A DNA stretch of 64,000 bases from an uncultured Bacteriovoracaceae bacterium (GTDB lineage Bacteria; Bdellovibrionota; Bacteriovoracia; Bacteriovoracales; Bacteriovoracaceae), in contig CATLOT010000004.1 in the NCBI GenBank assembly GCA_950054155.1, positions 1-64,000 on the forward strand, given 5' to 3'. The stretch's first letter is position 1. Each line of letters starts with the position of its first letter. Below are positions 8,683 to 16,703 of the stretch, piece after piece. The notes under the pieces are model-generated. The model saw only the letters and a program-made list of their open reading frames with translations, did not search any database and was not told where the DNA came from. The translations under genes were made by a program, and so were the position numbers.

Positions 8683-9330
8683 GTGGAATATCCACTTTAC
8701 CAGGTGATTATTATGTTTTATCAGTTAGTTAAGCCCAATATCCAAAATAAGAAAGAACTCATTTTTAAGAAGAATGAAATCATCTACCATGAAGGTGACT
8801 TTCCAGAGTATCTCTATTTTATCGAGAGTGGAGTTGTGGGTCTCTTTCATATCTCAGATTCAGGAAAGGAGACCTTTTTCAGGGTATTTGGAAAGAATGA
8901 TATTCTCGGTCACCGCTCCTATTTCGCGGAAGAGCCCTACCATGCCTCCTCAATAGCCCTTTCACCAGTGACCTTAGCCGTCATTACAAAGGACGAGTGC
9001 CTTCGGATTTGCTCTGAGAACCCATCTCTCTTAAGGGAAGTGACAGCGAGAATGGCGAGAGACTTAGGCCATGCTGAACTGAGAATGGCCGGTTTATTGG
9101 ATAAGACAGTTCATAAGAGAGTGGCAGAGAGCTTGCTCTATTTAAAGTTAAAACATCCAAACTATACATGGTCTCGCCGTGAAGTTGCTGAATACTCGGG
9201 AAGTACAACGGAGACGGTTTCTCGAGTGATGACTTCACTAGAGGGAAAGAATCTCATCAAAAAAGAAGGCCGTGATTTTATCATCCTAGATGAACAAGGA
9301 CTTCTTGAAGCTGATTTTGATCTAGCATAA
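8683..9330 (+). CDS. Crp/Fnr family transcriptional regulator
   Basis: An N-terminal cyclic-nucleotide-binding-like beta-roll (about residues 20-115) is followed by a long dimerisation helix and a C-terminal winged helix. The recognition helix STTETVSRVMTSLEG carries the E-x-x-S-R contacts typical of FNR, which read TTGAT half-sites, matching the boxes at 8648 and 9343. It lacks the N-terminal Cys cluster of oxygen-sensing FNR; Cys96 and Cys100 (counted from the internal ATG) are the only cysteines and could sense thiols or sulfide (inference). Start: the GTG at 8683 has AGGAG about 9 bases upstream; the ATG at 8713 is an alternative with a weaker AGGTG. Confidence 0.9.
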   Translation: MEYPLYQVIIMFYQLVKPNIQNKKELIFKKNEIIYHEGDFPEYLYFIESGVVGLFHISDSGKETFFRVFGKNDILGHRSYFAEEPYHASSIALSPVTLAVITKDECLRICSENPSLLREVTARMARDLGHAELRMAGLLDKTVHKRVAESLLYLKLKHPNYTWSRREVAEYSGSTTETVSRVMTSLEGKNLIKKEGRDFIILDEQGLLEADFDLA

Positions 9331-9342
9331 ATCTTCTTATTC

Positions 9343-9356
9343 TTGATGGGTATCAA
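9343..9356. promoter_or_regulatory. Consensus FNR box before the Rieske gene
   Basis: TTGATGGGTATCAA is a full match to TTGAT-N4-ATCAA. It is in the 75-base gap between the Crp/Fnr gene and the Rieske gene, 50 bases before the latter's ATG. It shares TTGATGGG with the site at 8648, so one regulator probably uses both. Confidence 0.75.
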
Positions 9357-9405
9357 TGTTTCTTCTTATAAAGGAGATTAGACTAACTCTATCAGGAGTT
9401 ATGCT

Positions 9406-9909
9406 ATGTCCACTTCATCAAATAGATCTCTTCAAAGACGCGAATTCTTTAGTCTCTTAAGCTTGTCATGGATCGCCCTCGCTGCAGGAGCATCTGGCTT
9501 ACTTGGACTTGTCTTTCGTTACACATTTCCTAATGTTCGTTTTGAACCCGATCTTGAATTTCGGATTGGCTTTCTTGATGATTTTAAAGAGGGAGTGGAT
9601 GAAACTTACAAGAAAACGAATGGTGTGTGGGTTGTTCGTGCAGAGGGAAAGCTCTTTGCTCTTAGTAATATCTGTACCCATTTAGGCTGTATACCCAACT
9701 GGACTCCAACGACACAAACCTTTGAATGCCCCTGTCATGGTTCAGGTTACTATATTTCTGGGATTAACTTTAAAGGACCTGCTCCGAGACCTTTGGAGCG
9801 CTATCAAATTAAGAAGAATGCCGATGGGAGTCTTTCCGTAAATAAAGGAAAGGTCTATCGTTATGAAAAGGGACAGTGGGGATTAGTAGGCTCTGAAATT
9901 CAAGCTTAG
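9406..9909 (+). CDS. Rieske 2Fe-2S protein, probable Tat substrate
   Basis: Membrane-anchored Rieske iron-sulfur protein of 167 aa. The N-terminus has a twin-arginine QRREFFSLL motif followed by a hydrophobic segment (about residues 20-38), as in QcrA/PetC anchors. The cluster boxes are CTHLGC (Cys90, His92, Cys95) and CPCHGSGY (Cys108, Cys110, His111): ligands C90, H92, C108, H111 and a C95-C110 disulfide. No cytochrome b or c1 gene is adjacent, so it is an orphan here; its place next to a Crp/Fnr regulator and sulfide oxidation genes suggests an accessory electron-transfer role. AGGAG lies 7 bases before the ATG. Confidence 0.9.
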   Translation: MSTSSNRSLQRREFFSLLSLSWIALAAGASGLLGLVFRYTFPNVRFEPDLEFRIGFLDDFKEGVDETYKKTNGVWVVRAEGKLFALSNICTHLGCIPNWTPTTQTFECPCHGSGYYISGINFKGPAPRPLERYQIKKNADGSLSVNKGKVYRYEKGQWGLVGSEIQA

Positions 9910-9920
9910 GCGAGGTAAGA

Positions 9921-10637
9921 ATGATTTATGGAGTTGGCGATATAAAAAAAGAGGATCAAGTCTTTATAGAAAATATTTTCAAAAAACATGATCTTGCTTT
10001 TAAATTCTCCTCTTTGGATCAATTAAAAAACGAAAGGGTGATAAGTTTTGATAAAACGATAAGCCGTAAATTAACTAAAGAGGGAATTAAATTTTATAAT
10101 TGGGAGCTCCTCTTCGCTGTATTAGGTCCAAATGATCGTAGTGGAGAGTTAGTAAGTAAATTAGAGGAGAGAATTAAAATTCTTAAAAGTATTCTTTCTC
10201 TTAAATCAAAACCTATTGGGGAAGAATTACATGGAAGTATTCGTGTTAATAACCTCGCCAATTCTACGAAGTTTTATACGTGGCTCTTTGGTGTAGAACC
10301 GAAAGAGTGGACTCATCGTTATGTCACTTTCAAGCGAGAAGATACCGCCTTTAACTTTGTCTTGCTGGTGGCAGATGGCAAAGAACTTCACCAAGATACT
10401 CTTTATCACCTGGGAATGGGGGTGAGGAGTAAGGATGAAGTCGTTAATTTCTATCATTCAGCAGTTGAAAATGGGTTTCACATCGAAAAGCCTCCGCGCA
10501 CTACTTGGAGGGGAACCCCTCTTCACGAAATGTGGCTAAAAGACCCTGACGGAACTCTCATTGAGGTGTATGCTAGGCTTAGTAAACACGAACTTGAACA
10601 AATTCCAGAGGATAAGGAACCGTGGGATTTGGTCTAA
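9921..10637 (+). CDS. VOC family protein with extra N-terminal domain
   Basis: The C-terminal part (about residues 98-225) is a vicinal oxygen chelate domain resembling CadI/ArsI-like proteins: HGSIRVNNLANSTKFYTWLFG, a central HLGMGV, and WLKDPDGTLIEVYA with the metal-ligand Glu. The C-terminal EQIPEDKEPWDLV tail recurs in CadI-like proteins. The first 95 or so residues are mixed alpha/beta and I do not recognise them; the rest of VOC proteins lack such a region. It starts 12 bases after the Rieske stop, so they are probably cotranscribed. The substrate is unknown; arsenical C-As lyase activity is only one possibility. Confidence 0.75.
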   Translation: MIYGVGDIKKEDQVFIENIFKKHDLAFKFSSLDQLKNERVISFDKTISRKLTKEGIKFYNWELLFAVLGPNDRSGELVSKLEERIKILKSILSLKSKPIGEELHGSIRVNNLANSTKFYTWLFGVEPKEWTHRYVTFKREDTAFNFVLLVADGKELHQDTLYHLGMGVRSKDEVVNFYHSAVENGFHIEKPPRTTWRGTPLHEMWLKDPDGTLIEVYARLSKHELEQIPEDKEPWDLV

Positions 10638-10656
10638 CCTAGAGAGAAGACGTAGA

Positions 10657-11010
10657 ATGAAATTGACATACTATTTTAAGCACCAGCTTAAGTACCTGGC
10701 TTTTCTCTTAGGCGTCTTTGTCCTTCCCTTAGGGCTTTTTCTTCAATTTTCACCTTATAAAGAGCCAAGAGCAACCTACGTTATGTTGATCGTTCTGATC
10801 GTTTCTCAGTACGCTTACTACAATGAAAAGAGATTTCGAAATAAGATTGAAAAAGATGTCTCCCACATTCTTAAAGACGAATTAAAGAGAGTCCCTTCTC
10901 GCAAAGAAATTACCGAGCGCTCAACTTTTGTTGTAAAAGCAAGGGGCTTTAGCATTATTTTTAGTGGTATTCTTATTCTAACTTTGATGTTCTTTTATCA
11001 AGTCTTCTAA
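10657..11010 (+). CDS. Small membrane protein
   Basis: A 117-aa protein with hydrophobic segments at about residues 11-31, 39-54 and 98-116 and a charged, basic loop between the second and third, probably cytoplasmic. No family recognised. I use the ATG at 10657 because the ORF upstream of it overlaps the VOC gene in another frame. It lies 19 bases after the VOC gene and its 3' end overlaps the convergent phosphatase gene by 33 bases. Confidence 0.7.
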   Translation: MKLTYYFKHQLKYLAFLLGVFVLPLGLFLQFSPYKEPRATYVMLIVLIVSQYAYYNEKRFRNKIEKDVSHILKDELKRVPSRKEITERSTFVVKARGFSIIFSGILILTLMFFYQVF

Positions 11011-11751
11011 GTGAAGGATGAGTGAAGGGTCACTCGCAAAAATGATCCCTCGATGATTCATATAAGTAGAATCCTTTCGGTTAAGGTCTAGTGGTCTTCC
11101 TTTAAAATCGCTATTGAATCCACCTGCTTCTCTTTGAATAAGAGAAGTTGCAGCAAAGTCCCATAGGCTTCCCCCTCGCTTCTCCAAATGGGGCTCTTTA
11201 TAGTAAAGAGCAGGTGCTTCTTCAATGGTTTGAAGTGCGTTCATAACAGCAGGACCAGAATTCTTAATATTAACCTTTTGAGATTCGGAACTTTTAACCA
11301 AGAAAGTTTTTCCATTTCTAAGAGAGCCCTCTCCTTTCAGAGCAGAGTAGAGATTCTTACGGTGAGGATCATAGACCACTCCAATAAGAGGCTCTCCTTC
11401 TTTGGTCACAAGAGCAATTGATACTGCGTAACCATGTTTTCCCTGCGAGAAGGGGAGGGTTCCATCAAGAGGATCAATACACCAAAAGTATTCCTTCAAA
11501 AATCGACTCTCTTGCCAATGGGGAAGAGTTCCCTCTTCACTTAAAAGGCCAAGATTGTATTCTTCCAGGCTAGGGGTGAGATGTTCTATGATTAACTTCT
11601 CGCTTGCAATATCTGCTTGCGTGACTATTTGAGAGGCAAGATTATCTCCCCCCTCTTTAGAGAAAACCGCTGCATCCTTTGAGCTTTCAATCAGGTGACC
11701 TGCCTTTACAGCAGCTTCGCTTGCCCTTTCTAATAGATTGTTAAGGTTCAT
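10978..11751 (-). CDS. Inositol monophosphatase family phosphatase (CysQ/SuhB-like)
   Basis: Mg-dependent, Li-sensitive phosphatase superfamily. Metal-binding motifs visible: SEEG (Glu72-Glu73), DPLDGT (Asp93-Thr98) and the C-terminal GSLWDFAA with its Asp. Members hydrolyse inositol phosphates, PAP/PAPS or fructose-1,6-bisphosphate; the sequence alone does not separate these, though the LPFSQG stretch after DPLDGT is more CysQ-like. It is the last gene of an operon, overlapping the kinase gene by 4 bases. With a kinase and a PLP enzyme beside it, it may remove a phosphate added in the same pathway (inference). Confidence 0.88.
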   Translation of the reverse strand: MNLNNLLERASEAAVKAGHLIESSKDAAVFSKEGGDNLASQIVTQADIASEKLIIEHLTPSLEEYNLGLLSEEGTLPHWQESRFLKEYFWCIDPLDGTLPFSQGKHGYAVSIALVTKEGEPLIGVVYDPHRKNLYSALKGEGSLRNGKTFLVKSSESQKVNIKNSGPAVMNALQTIEEAPALYYKEPHLEKRGGSLWDFAATSLIQREAGGFNSDFKGRPLDLNRKDSTYMNHRGIIFASDPSLILHLEDLIKEHQS

Positions 11752-12602
11752 AAAAGAGCGACCTTTCTCATTCTATCGACGTAGGAATTTATTTTCCAGT
11801 GACCCGGAGACCATCCTTGAAGGAAGCGATAAAAATCACACCAGGCATAGGGGATGAGAGCGCGCCACTCTTGTTCTGCTTCTAAGTGGTTCAGCTCTTT
11901 GAAATAAAAATCATAGCATTCGTCGGCATATTGATGGAGGTCATTATCGTCATAAATACTGCTGAGAAAGTAGATAAGATCTTTTACACCGACACCACCG
12001 CCAACATATTGAAAATCGACCGCAGCAACCTCATCTTCATTAAATAGGAAGTTTGCGAGCTTCGCATCTCCATGGACAATTGTCTTGTATTGAGCACTCG
12101 TGAGTTTTTCATCAATTTTAGAAGCGGCCTCTTTAAGCTCAAGATCAGTCATTGCCGCAAGCTCGTCTGGTCTTGTCTGGAGATGCCAATAAGTTCCACT
12201 TTGCCATAGTCCTATAGGGGCCACATTGAGATAGTGATGGTGAAAGTGAGCAAGCCATGCCAGGCATGCTTTGACTTGCGTGAGAGTGAGACTCCTCTTT
12301 GGCGAAAATCCACTTTCCTTAAGGTCTTCTAATATAAGATAGTGATGATTCTCAATCACCCCTGAAGAATGATGTTTTGCCGTTTTGGCATTGGAGAGGG
12401 GGTGATGAAATTCGCGATACCAATGCCTCTCTATTTCATAGGAAGCCATCTTACGTTGGTGACCAATCGTGGTCGTCCATCCTCTTGGATGGTGAAGTTC
12501 GTTTGGAATAGTAACGAGTTTTAAGATGAGACTCTTATCAACGAGGTCGACTCTGAGAAGTTCACCATATCCACTCCAGAGTTGTTGAATAAGTTCAGTC
12601 AT
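11748..12602 (-). CDS. APH/CHK-like small-molecule phosphotransferase
   Basis: A 284-aa kinase of the aminoglycoside phosphotransferase superfamily. The catalytic loop is VHGDAKLANFLF (HGD-x4-N) and the metal-binding AVDFQ follows (DFG equivalent); ASYEIERHWYREF and LILEDL are typical of CHK/DUF1679-type and choline-kinase-like members. The substrate is not readable. It lies one base after the PLP gene and overlaps the phosphatase gene by 4 bases, so the three proteins are probably made together. Confidence 0.85.
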   Translation of the reverse strand: MTELIQQLWSGYGELLRVDLVDKSLILKLVTIPNELHHPRGWTTTIGHQRKMASYEIERHWYREFHHPLSNAKTAKHHSSGVIENHHYLILEDLKESGFSPKRSLTLTQVKACLAWLAHFHHHYLNVAPIGLWQSGTYWHLQTRPDELAAMTDLELKEAASKIDEKLTSAQYKTIVHGDAKLANFLFNEDEVAAVDFQYVGGGVGVKDLIYFLSSIYDDNDLHQYADECYDFYFKELNHLEAEQEWRALIPYAWCDFYRFLQGWSPGHWKINSYVDRMRKVALL

Positions 12603-12603
12603 C

Positions 12604-14406
12604 TTATAGAGTTGCTACGAACTGATCGAAAATTTCGCAATGCTTTTGAAGATTAAAGTCTGCTGCAACTGAAACTCGGACGATGTAATCCTTGTCACTT
12701 TCCTTGGTCGTCCCTTGAGTCGACGTGGCCGGAACTGTCCAGTAACATCCTTTTAATTGTCCATAACTTACACAGTGCTTACTCTCACTTGGGATTCCTT
12801 TAATCATCATCCTAATAAGGCGATGGTTGAGTTCTCTCTTGTAGTCTTCTTTCTCTTTCGCAGAATCTCCCTTAGTGGGAAGGTCTAAAGAAAAGACTGA
12901 GGGAGTAAAGGTGGCGTCTGCTAGTTCTTGAGAGACGAAATTAATTTTAGCGTTTGGAAGAGCTTTCTCAATATGATCAACAAAGGCCCGGGTGTTTCTA
13001 TAAGCGGCAGCGATACGCTCATTCATCGAGGGCATCTCACGGGTTAAGATCTGGATCTGTTGATCGGTCGCTTGATTATCACAAAGTGAGAGGTGATCGC
13101 TGACAAAGGGCATATACTCCTTAGCCAGTTCATTGGCGACAGCATAACCCGCTGTACACAGACCACCACTTGGAAACTTTGAACCACTTACATAAGAGAT
13201 GACTTTAGACTCATTGAGATAGCCATTAGGACCAAAGAATTTAACATTGGGGCAAAATGTTTGATCGAGAATAAAGACAGGGGCAACGGCTTCTTGAGAG
13301 TTTTTCGTTTTTCGAGAAGACTTTAAGACTTCCTGTAGTTTTATAAGGTCGGGAATTTCCACTCTTGGATTTGTTGGGATTTCCGCAATAATATAGGGAA
13401 CGGAGTCTTCCTGGGCACAATCTTTTAAAATGCGATCAAGCTCATCAACCATATTCTTACCACTATCCACGGGAAGGTCGATGATCTCAACACTCTCTAG
13501 GCAAGCAGCAACACGTCTGGCTTGATCATTCGTTCCTCCATAACAATTCGGTGGCACGATAAAGCTAATATTCTTTTCGGGGTGATTAACCTTTGCATGA
13601 TGAATAAGACCCATCATAGTGGCGTATTGAACAGAGAGGCCACATGAACCAAGAGCGGCATCTGTAGCAGACAGTGTAATTTCTTTGATCGTCTGATTAA
13701 GGGCAGTCGGGTCGCAGATCTTTTCCTCTTCAGCTTCACTGCCAAGAAGAAGGTAGATAGCCTTGAGGGAGTCTTGCGGGGTCATGGCAATTGACTCTCG
13801 TCGCCTGACGTGTTGAATTTCTTTAATATACTCCGGATCATTGACCTCAATAATACTGCCAAAACGATCATAGAGATTAAGGGTAAAGTCACCTTCTACG
13901 GTGCTTGAAGAATTAAAATTCTTTACGACGACGGTACTTCCTTCAAAGGGAGCTTTTACTTTAGGATCTGAAGAGTCAAGCACTTCAAATTGGTAGTTAT
14001 AAACTTCTTTTAAAACACTCTGATTGAGACACTCTGGTAGGGGATCAACGCTTATGAGACGTGTTTTCTTTTTGAGAAAGAGGTTTCTTCTGAATAGAGC
14101 GAGAAGTGGCATGGTCTGACTTGAAAACGCGACAACACTCTCGGGAGTCAAATGATTTGTCTTAGCAATTGCCCATTCAAGGACAGAGCTTAAGGGGTGG
14201 CCAAGGCGAATATAGTCATAAGCAGTAGGCAGGGACTCAAGGGTCTCTTTTGATATTTCTTTGAGCTGTTCAAGCTCTGCTATGAATTCTACTTTTGCGA
14301 GAGACTCATTATAGATATCAAGTCTATGTGTTGTCAGTCGAGTCCAGTCACTGGGGAGGTTTTCAACAATAGAGCCAAGAAGTGATTTTAATTCGCTATT
14401 AATCAT
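12604..14406 (-). CDS. Long PLP-dependent enzyme, Cys/Met metabolism type
   Basis: A 600-aa protein whose second half resembles cystathionine gamma-synthase-type enzymes: LGSCGLSVQYATMMGL, a PNCYGGTNDQ region, AEIPTNPRVEIPD, a conserved Asp in ILDQTF and the PLP lysine Lys410 in GSKFPSGG. Family members are normally about 380-430 aa. The extra N-terminal part holds a segment (YDYIRLGHPLSSVLEWAIA, then VVAFSSQT) that itself looks like the start of a Cys/Met enzyme, so the first 250 residues may be a large insertion or a degenerate duplicate. It is the first gene of an operon with a kinase and a phosphatase. Substrate unknown. Confidence 0.8.
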   Translation of the reverse strand: MINSELKSLLGSIVENLPSDWTRLTTHRLDIYNESLAKVEFIAELEQLKEISKETLESLPTAYDYIRLGHPLSSVLEWAIAKTNHLTPESVVAFSSQTMPLLALFRRNLFLKKKTRLISVDPLPECLNQSVLKEVYNYQFEVLDSSDPKVKAPFEGSTVVVKNFNSSSTVEGDFTLNLYDRFGSIIEVNDPEYIKEIQHVRRRESIAMTPQDSLKAIYLLLGSEAEEEKICDPTALNQTIKEITLSATDAALGSCGLSVQYATMMGLIHHAKVNHPEKNISFIVPPNCYGGTNDQARRVAACLESVEIIDLPVDSGKNMVDELDRILKDCAQEDSVPYIIAEIPTNPRVEIPDLIKLQEVLKSSRKTKNSQEAVAPVFILDQTFCPNVKFFGPNGYLNESKVISYVSGSKFPSGGLCTAGYAVANELAKEYMPFVSDHLSLCDNQATDQQIQILTREMPSMNERIAAAYRNTRAFVDHIEKALPNAKINFVSQELADATFTPSVFSLDLPTKGDSAKEKEDYKRELNHRLIRMMIKGIPSESKHCVSYGQLKGCYWTVPATSTQGTTKESDKDYIVRVSVAADFNLQKHCEIFDQFVATL

Positions 14407-14417
14407 TTGCTTCTCGC

Positions 14418-14783
14418 TTACTTTATTTCAAGAAGAATATTCTTTGCACCAAGATCAAGGGACTTTACAGTCTGGGCCTGAGGACCTGATTTATCCATGA
14501 CATTGCCAGACTTACTTAATCGAGCAAAGACTTTAAATGGCCCCTTGAAAGGAAGAGACTGAATCATTTTGTCTTTTTCGCTCAGTTCAAACTTGTAGGG
14601 AAAAGTAGGATTCTCAACTCTTTTTACGGCCAAAGGCATGGGCATCGAGCCATCAAATTTCTTGGCAAAAATAAAGAGAACACCTTGAGCTTTCTTGTCT
14701 TTATAGGTGACGGTTCCTTGAAGACTGTTGGCAAGGGCTAGAGTAGTAAAGAGAGTAAGGATAAGTGTCGTTAGTTCTTTCAT
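14418..14783 (-). CDS. Exported CcmI C-terminal-domain-like protein
   Basis: A 121-aa protein with signal peptide MKELTTLILTLFTTLALA. The mature part resembles the Ig-like C-terminal domain of cytochrome c biogenesis protein CcmI/CycH: VLFIFAKKFDGSMPMPLAVKR, a LPFKGPFKVFARLSKSGN run and a final ILLEIK. In CcmI this domain holds apocytochrome c; here it stands alone with no other ccm genes, so chaperone function is inference. An ORF upstream to 14825 exists, but the signal peptide places the start at the ATG at 14783. It starts 11 bases after the PLP gene in map order and could be the first gene of that operon. Confidence 0.7.
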   Translation of the reverse strand: MKELTTLILTLFTTLALANSLQGTVTYKDKKAQGVLFIFAKKFDGSMPMPLAVKRVENPTFPYKFELSEKDKMIQSLPFKGPFKVFARLSKSGNVMDKSGPQAQTVKSLDLGAKNILLEIK

Positions 14784-14825
14784 GGCCCCATAGTATTTAA
14801 CGAGAAATATGTTGTATAGGGCCAA

Positions 14826-15125
14826 TTATGAGTTCTTCTTCGCCTTGTTGATGACATTGATCAACTCTTTGAGCTGGACATTATTTTCGAGAGGGTGCCT
14901 TAGAGTTTTATCGGGAACGATTTTATAGCGATTGGAGCGGCCAACCTTTTCCTTTTCGATGTATCCGGCCTCTTCGAGCTCCTGAATGATTCCAAGGACT
15001 GACCTTTCTGTAATTCCAACACGTTGGGCTATCTCTCTGACAACAAGAGCTTCACTTGAAGCCAGGATAAAGTATACATGCCCGTAATTACTAAAGAATG
15101 TCCATTTTGTTTCATGTGAGCTCAA
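14826..15125 (-). CDS. Winged-helix transcriptional regulator, divergent from dabBA
   Basis: A 99-aa DNA-binding protein. After WTFFSNYGHVYFILA comes a winged helix with recognition helix ITERSVLGIIQELEEAGYI and wing EKVGRSNRYKI, a layout common to small regulators of the MarR/ArsR-like fold. I choose the TTG at 15125: AAGGAG lies 6 bases upstream and the homology begins there; longer readings run through the intergenic repeat into the dabB coding region. It is divergent from dabB, and the inverted repeat at 15171 between them is its likely operator. The inducing signal (for example bicarbonate or CO2 limitation) is not visible. Confidence 0.75.
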   Translation of the reverse strand: MSSHETKWTFFSNYGHVYFILASSEALVVREIAQRVGITERSVLGIIQELEEAGYIEKEKVGRSNRYKIVPDKTLRHPLENNVQLKELINVINKAKKNS

Positions 15126-15170
15126 CTCATTCTCCTTCGCGCTCAATTGTAGAGAACAGTAGTGAAATTG

Positions 15171-15196
15171 AATACATGAAAAAAATTGCATGTATT
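15171..15196. promoter_or_regulatory. Inverted repeat operator between regulator and dabB
   Basis: Perfect 8-base arms AATACATG (15171-15178) and CATGTATT (15189-15196) with a 10-base A-rich spacer, 42 bases before the dabB ATG and 46 before the regulator start. The position suits control of both divergent genes by the winged-helix protein. Confidence 0.6.
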
Positions 15197-15237
15197 TGAT
15201 TTCAGTGTTAGGCTCTGAAGTATCACAAGGAGTAACA

Positions 15238-16686
15238 ATGAAAGCATCGCGCCAAGTCGGCAAAAACCATTTCGCCGAGTCAAAATTTCTACTAGCCCCT
15301 TCCTTTATTTTTTTGGGACTGGCTCTTTGGTGTTCCTTCTCTTCACAAATCATTAATTTTGACTTCGCGGCCTTTAGTGGTGGTGCCCATTGGGGGTTTC
15401 AAATTGATGCTCTCTCGGGACTTATTGCTTCAACTGTTTCTTTCATCGGTTTTGCTGTTCTTCAGTTTTCTAACCGTTACTTAGAGGATGATCCTAAGAA
15501 AAAAATCTTCAAAAGAAATATTCTTATAACGGTGCTCGGTGTTTTAGGTTTTATCCTAGCGACGAACTTTTTACAGATGGTCATCTCTCTCGCTACCTCA
15601 TCATTCTTTCTCAATAAATTGTTGAGGCATTTTGAAGAGCGCGAAGGAGCACGCAAAGCTGCTTCAAGCAGGTTGTACCTGAGTCTTCTTGCTAATGGGC
15701 TTCTTCTTAGTGCAGCGGCTACTCTCTATTCAATAAGTGGAACCTTGGAATTAAACTCATTATTTCTAAGCCTTCAAAACAATGCAGCCGTTGAAACGAA
15801 TAGCCTATCCATCACTATTGCCTCACTCTTAATTGTTATCGCTGCCTTTATTAAGTGTGCCCAATATCCTTTTCACTCCTGGCTGCCTCAATCCATGGAA
15901 GCTCCCACTCCGGTCTCTGCTCTCATGCATGCTGGTATCTTGAATGCTGGTGGGTATCTCTTGGTAAGGATGAGTCCTTTGATGGTTGCAACACCTAAGG
16001 TGTCAATGCTCCTTGCTGTACTCGCTGCATTTTCGACATTGTGGGCGACCATTGTCATGCTCACGCAGACTTCCGTGAAGAAGAATATGGCCTACTCAAC
16101 AGTCGCTCAAATGGGCTTTATGTTACTCCAGTGTGCGCTCGGAGCTTATCAGGTTGCCGTTGTTCATATTGTCGGCCATGCCTTTTACAAGGCTTACTCC
16201 TTTTTAAGCTCTGGGGAAACAACTGACTTTGCTAAGCTTACGCGCTACTTTCCAACGGCCTATAAAGATAGTGCTCCGGGAAAAACGATCTTAACTCTCT
16301 TTTTAAGTACGACGGTTATCATGAGTTCCTATCTTCTTCTTGGGGGAGACTTCTATGGCGATATGAATAAGGTCTTTCTGCTTATCGTTCTCTCCATTGC
16401 TGTAGCACAGATCATGCTTAACTCTCAGAGAGTCGCTCAATCATTGAGTTTGGGAGCAAAGATTGTGATTCTCTATATTGCCTTAACGGTGGGAATGGAA
16501 AAGTTTCTTGCCTCTTCTCAGATAGGGTTAATGAAATTTGGGCAACAAGAATTAATCCTTATTGTTTCTATTATATCGAGTTCATTTTTCTTACTCTACT
16601 TTTTCCAAAATAATCTTTCGCGAATCAACAAGACAAAACTTGGGAAAAAACTCTACGTTAAATCTTTAAAAGGCAAGTTAGTTTAA
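15238..16686 (+). CDS. dabB: DabB, membrane subunit of the DAB inorganic carbon pump
   Basis: Proton-conducting membrane protein of the NuoL/MrpA family (PF00361) that partners DabA to drive cation-coupled uptake of CO2/bicarbonate. The sequence is almost entirely transmembrane helices; key elements are KCAQYPFHSWLPQSMEAPTPVSALMHAG and KKNMAYSTVAQMGFM, with the conserved Lys/His of antiporter-like subunits. The start at 15238 is set by AAGGAG 7 bases upstream. dabA begins 17 bases after the stop, and no other nuo or mrp genes are near, so this is a DAB component rather than complex I. Length is 482 aa. Confidence 0.92.
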   Translation: MKASRQVGKNHFAESKFLLAPSFIFLGLALWCSFSSQIINFDFAAFSGGAHWGFQIDALSGLIASTVSFIGFAVLQFSNRYLEDDPKKKIFKRNILITVLGVLGFILATNFLQMVISLATSSFFLNKLLRHFEEREGARKAASSRLYLSLLANGLLLSAAATLYSISGTLELNSLFLSLQNNAAVETNSLSITIASLLIVIAAFIKCAQYPFHSWLPQSMEAPTPVSALMHAGILNAGGYLLVRMSPLMVATPKVSMLLAVLAAFSTLWATIVMLTQTSVKKNMAYSTVAQMGFMLLQCALGAYQVAVVHIVGHAFYKAYSFLSSGETTDFAKLTRYFPTAYKDSAPGKTILTLFLSTTVIMSSYLLLGGDFYGDMNKVFLLIVLSIAVAQIMLNSQRVAQSLSLGAKIVILYIALTVGMEKFLASSQIGLMKFGQQELILIVSIISSSFFLLYFFQNNLSRINKTKLGKKLYVKSLKGKLV

Positions 16687-16703
16687 CTGTCAGCGAGGAA
16701 ACT

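Noticed and set aside
15126-15353. Long N-terminal extension of the winged-helix regulator
   Set aside because: It would overlap the dabB start and the inverted repeat; the TTG at 15125 has AAGGAG at the right distance and the homology begins there.
15238-16686. DabB as part of complex I or an Mrp antiporter
   Set aside because: No other nuo or mrp gene is present and dabA follows directly.
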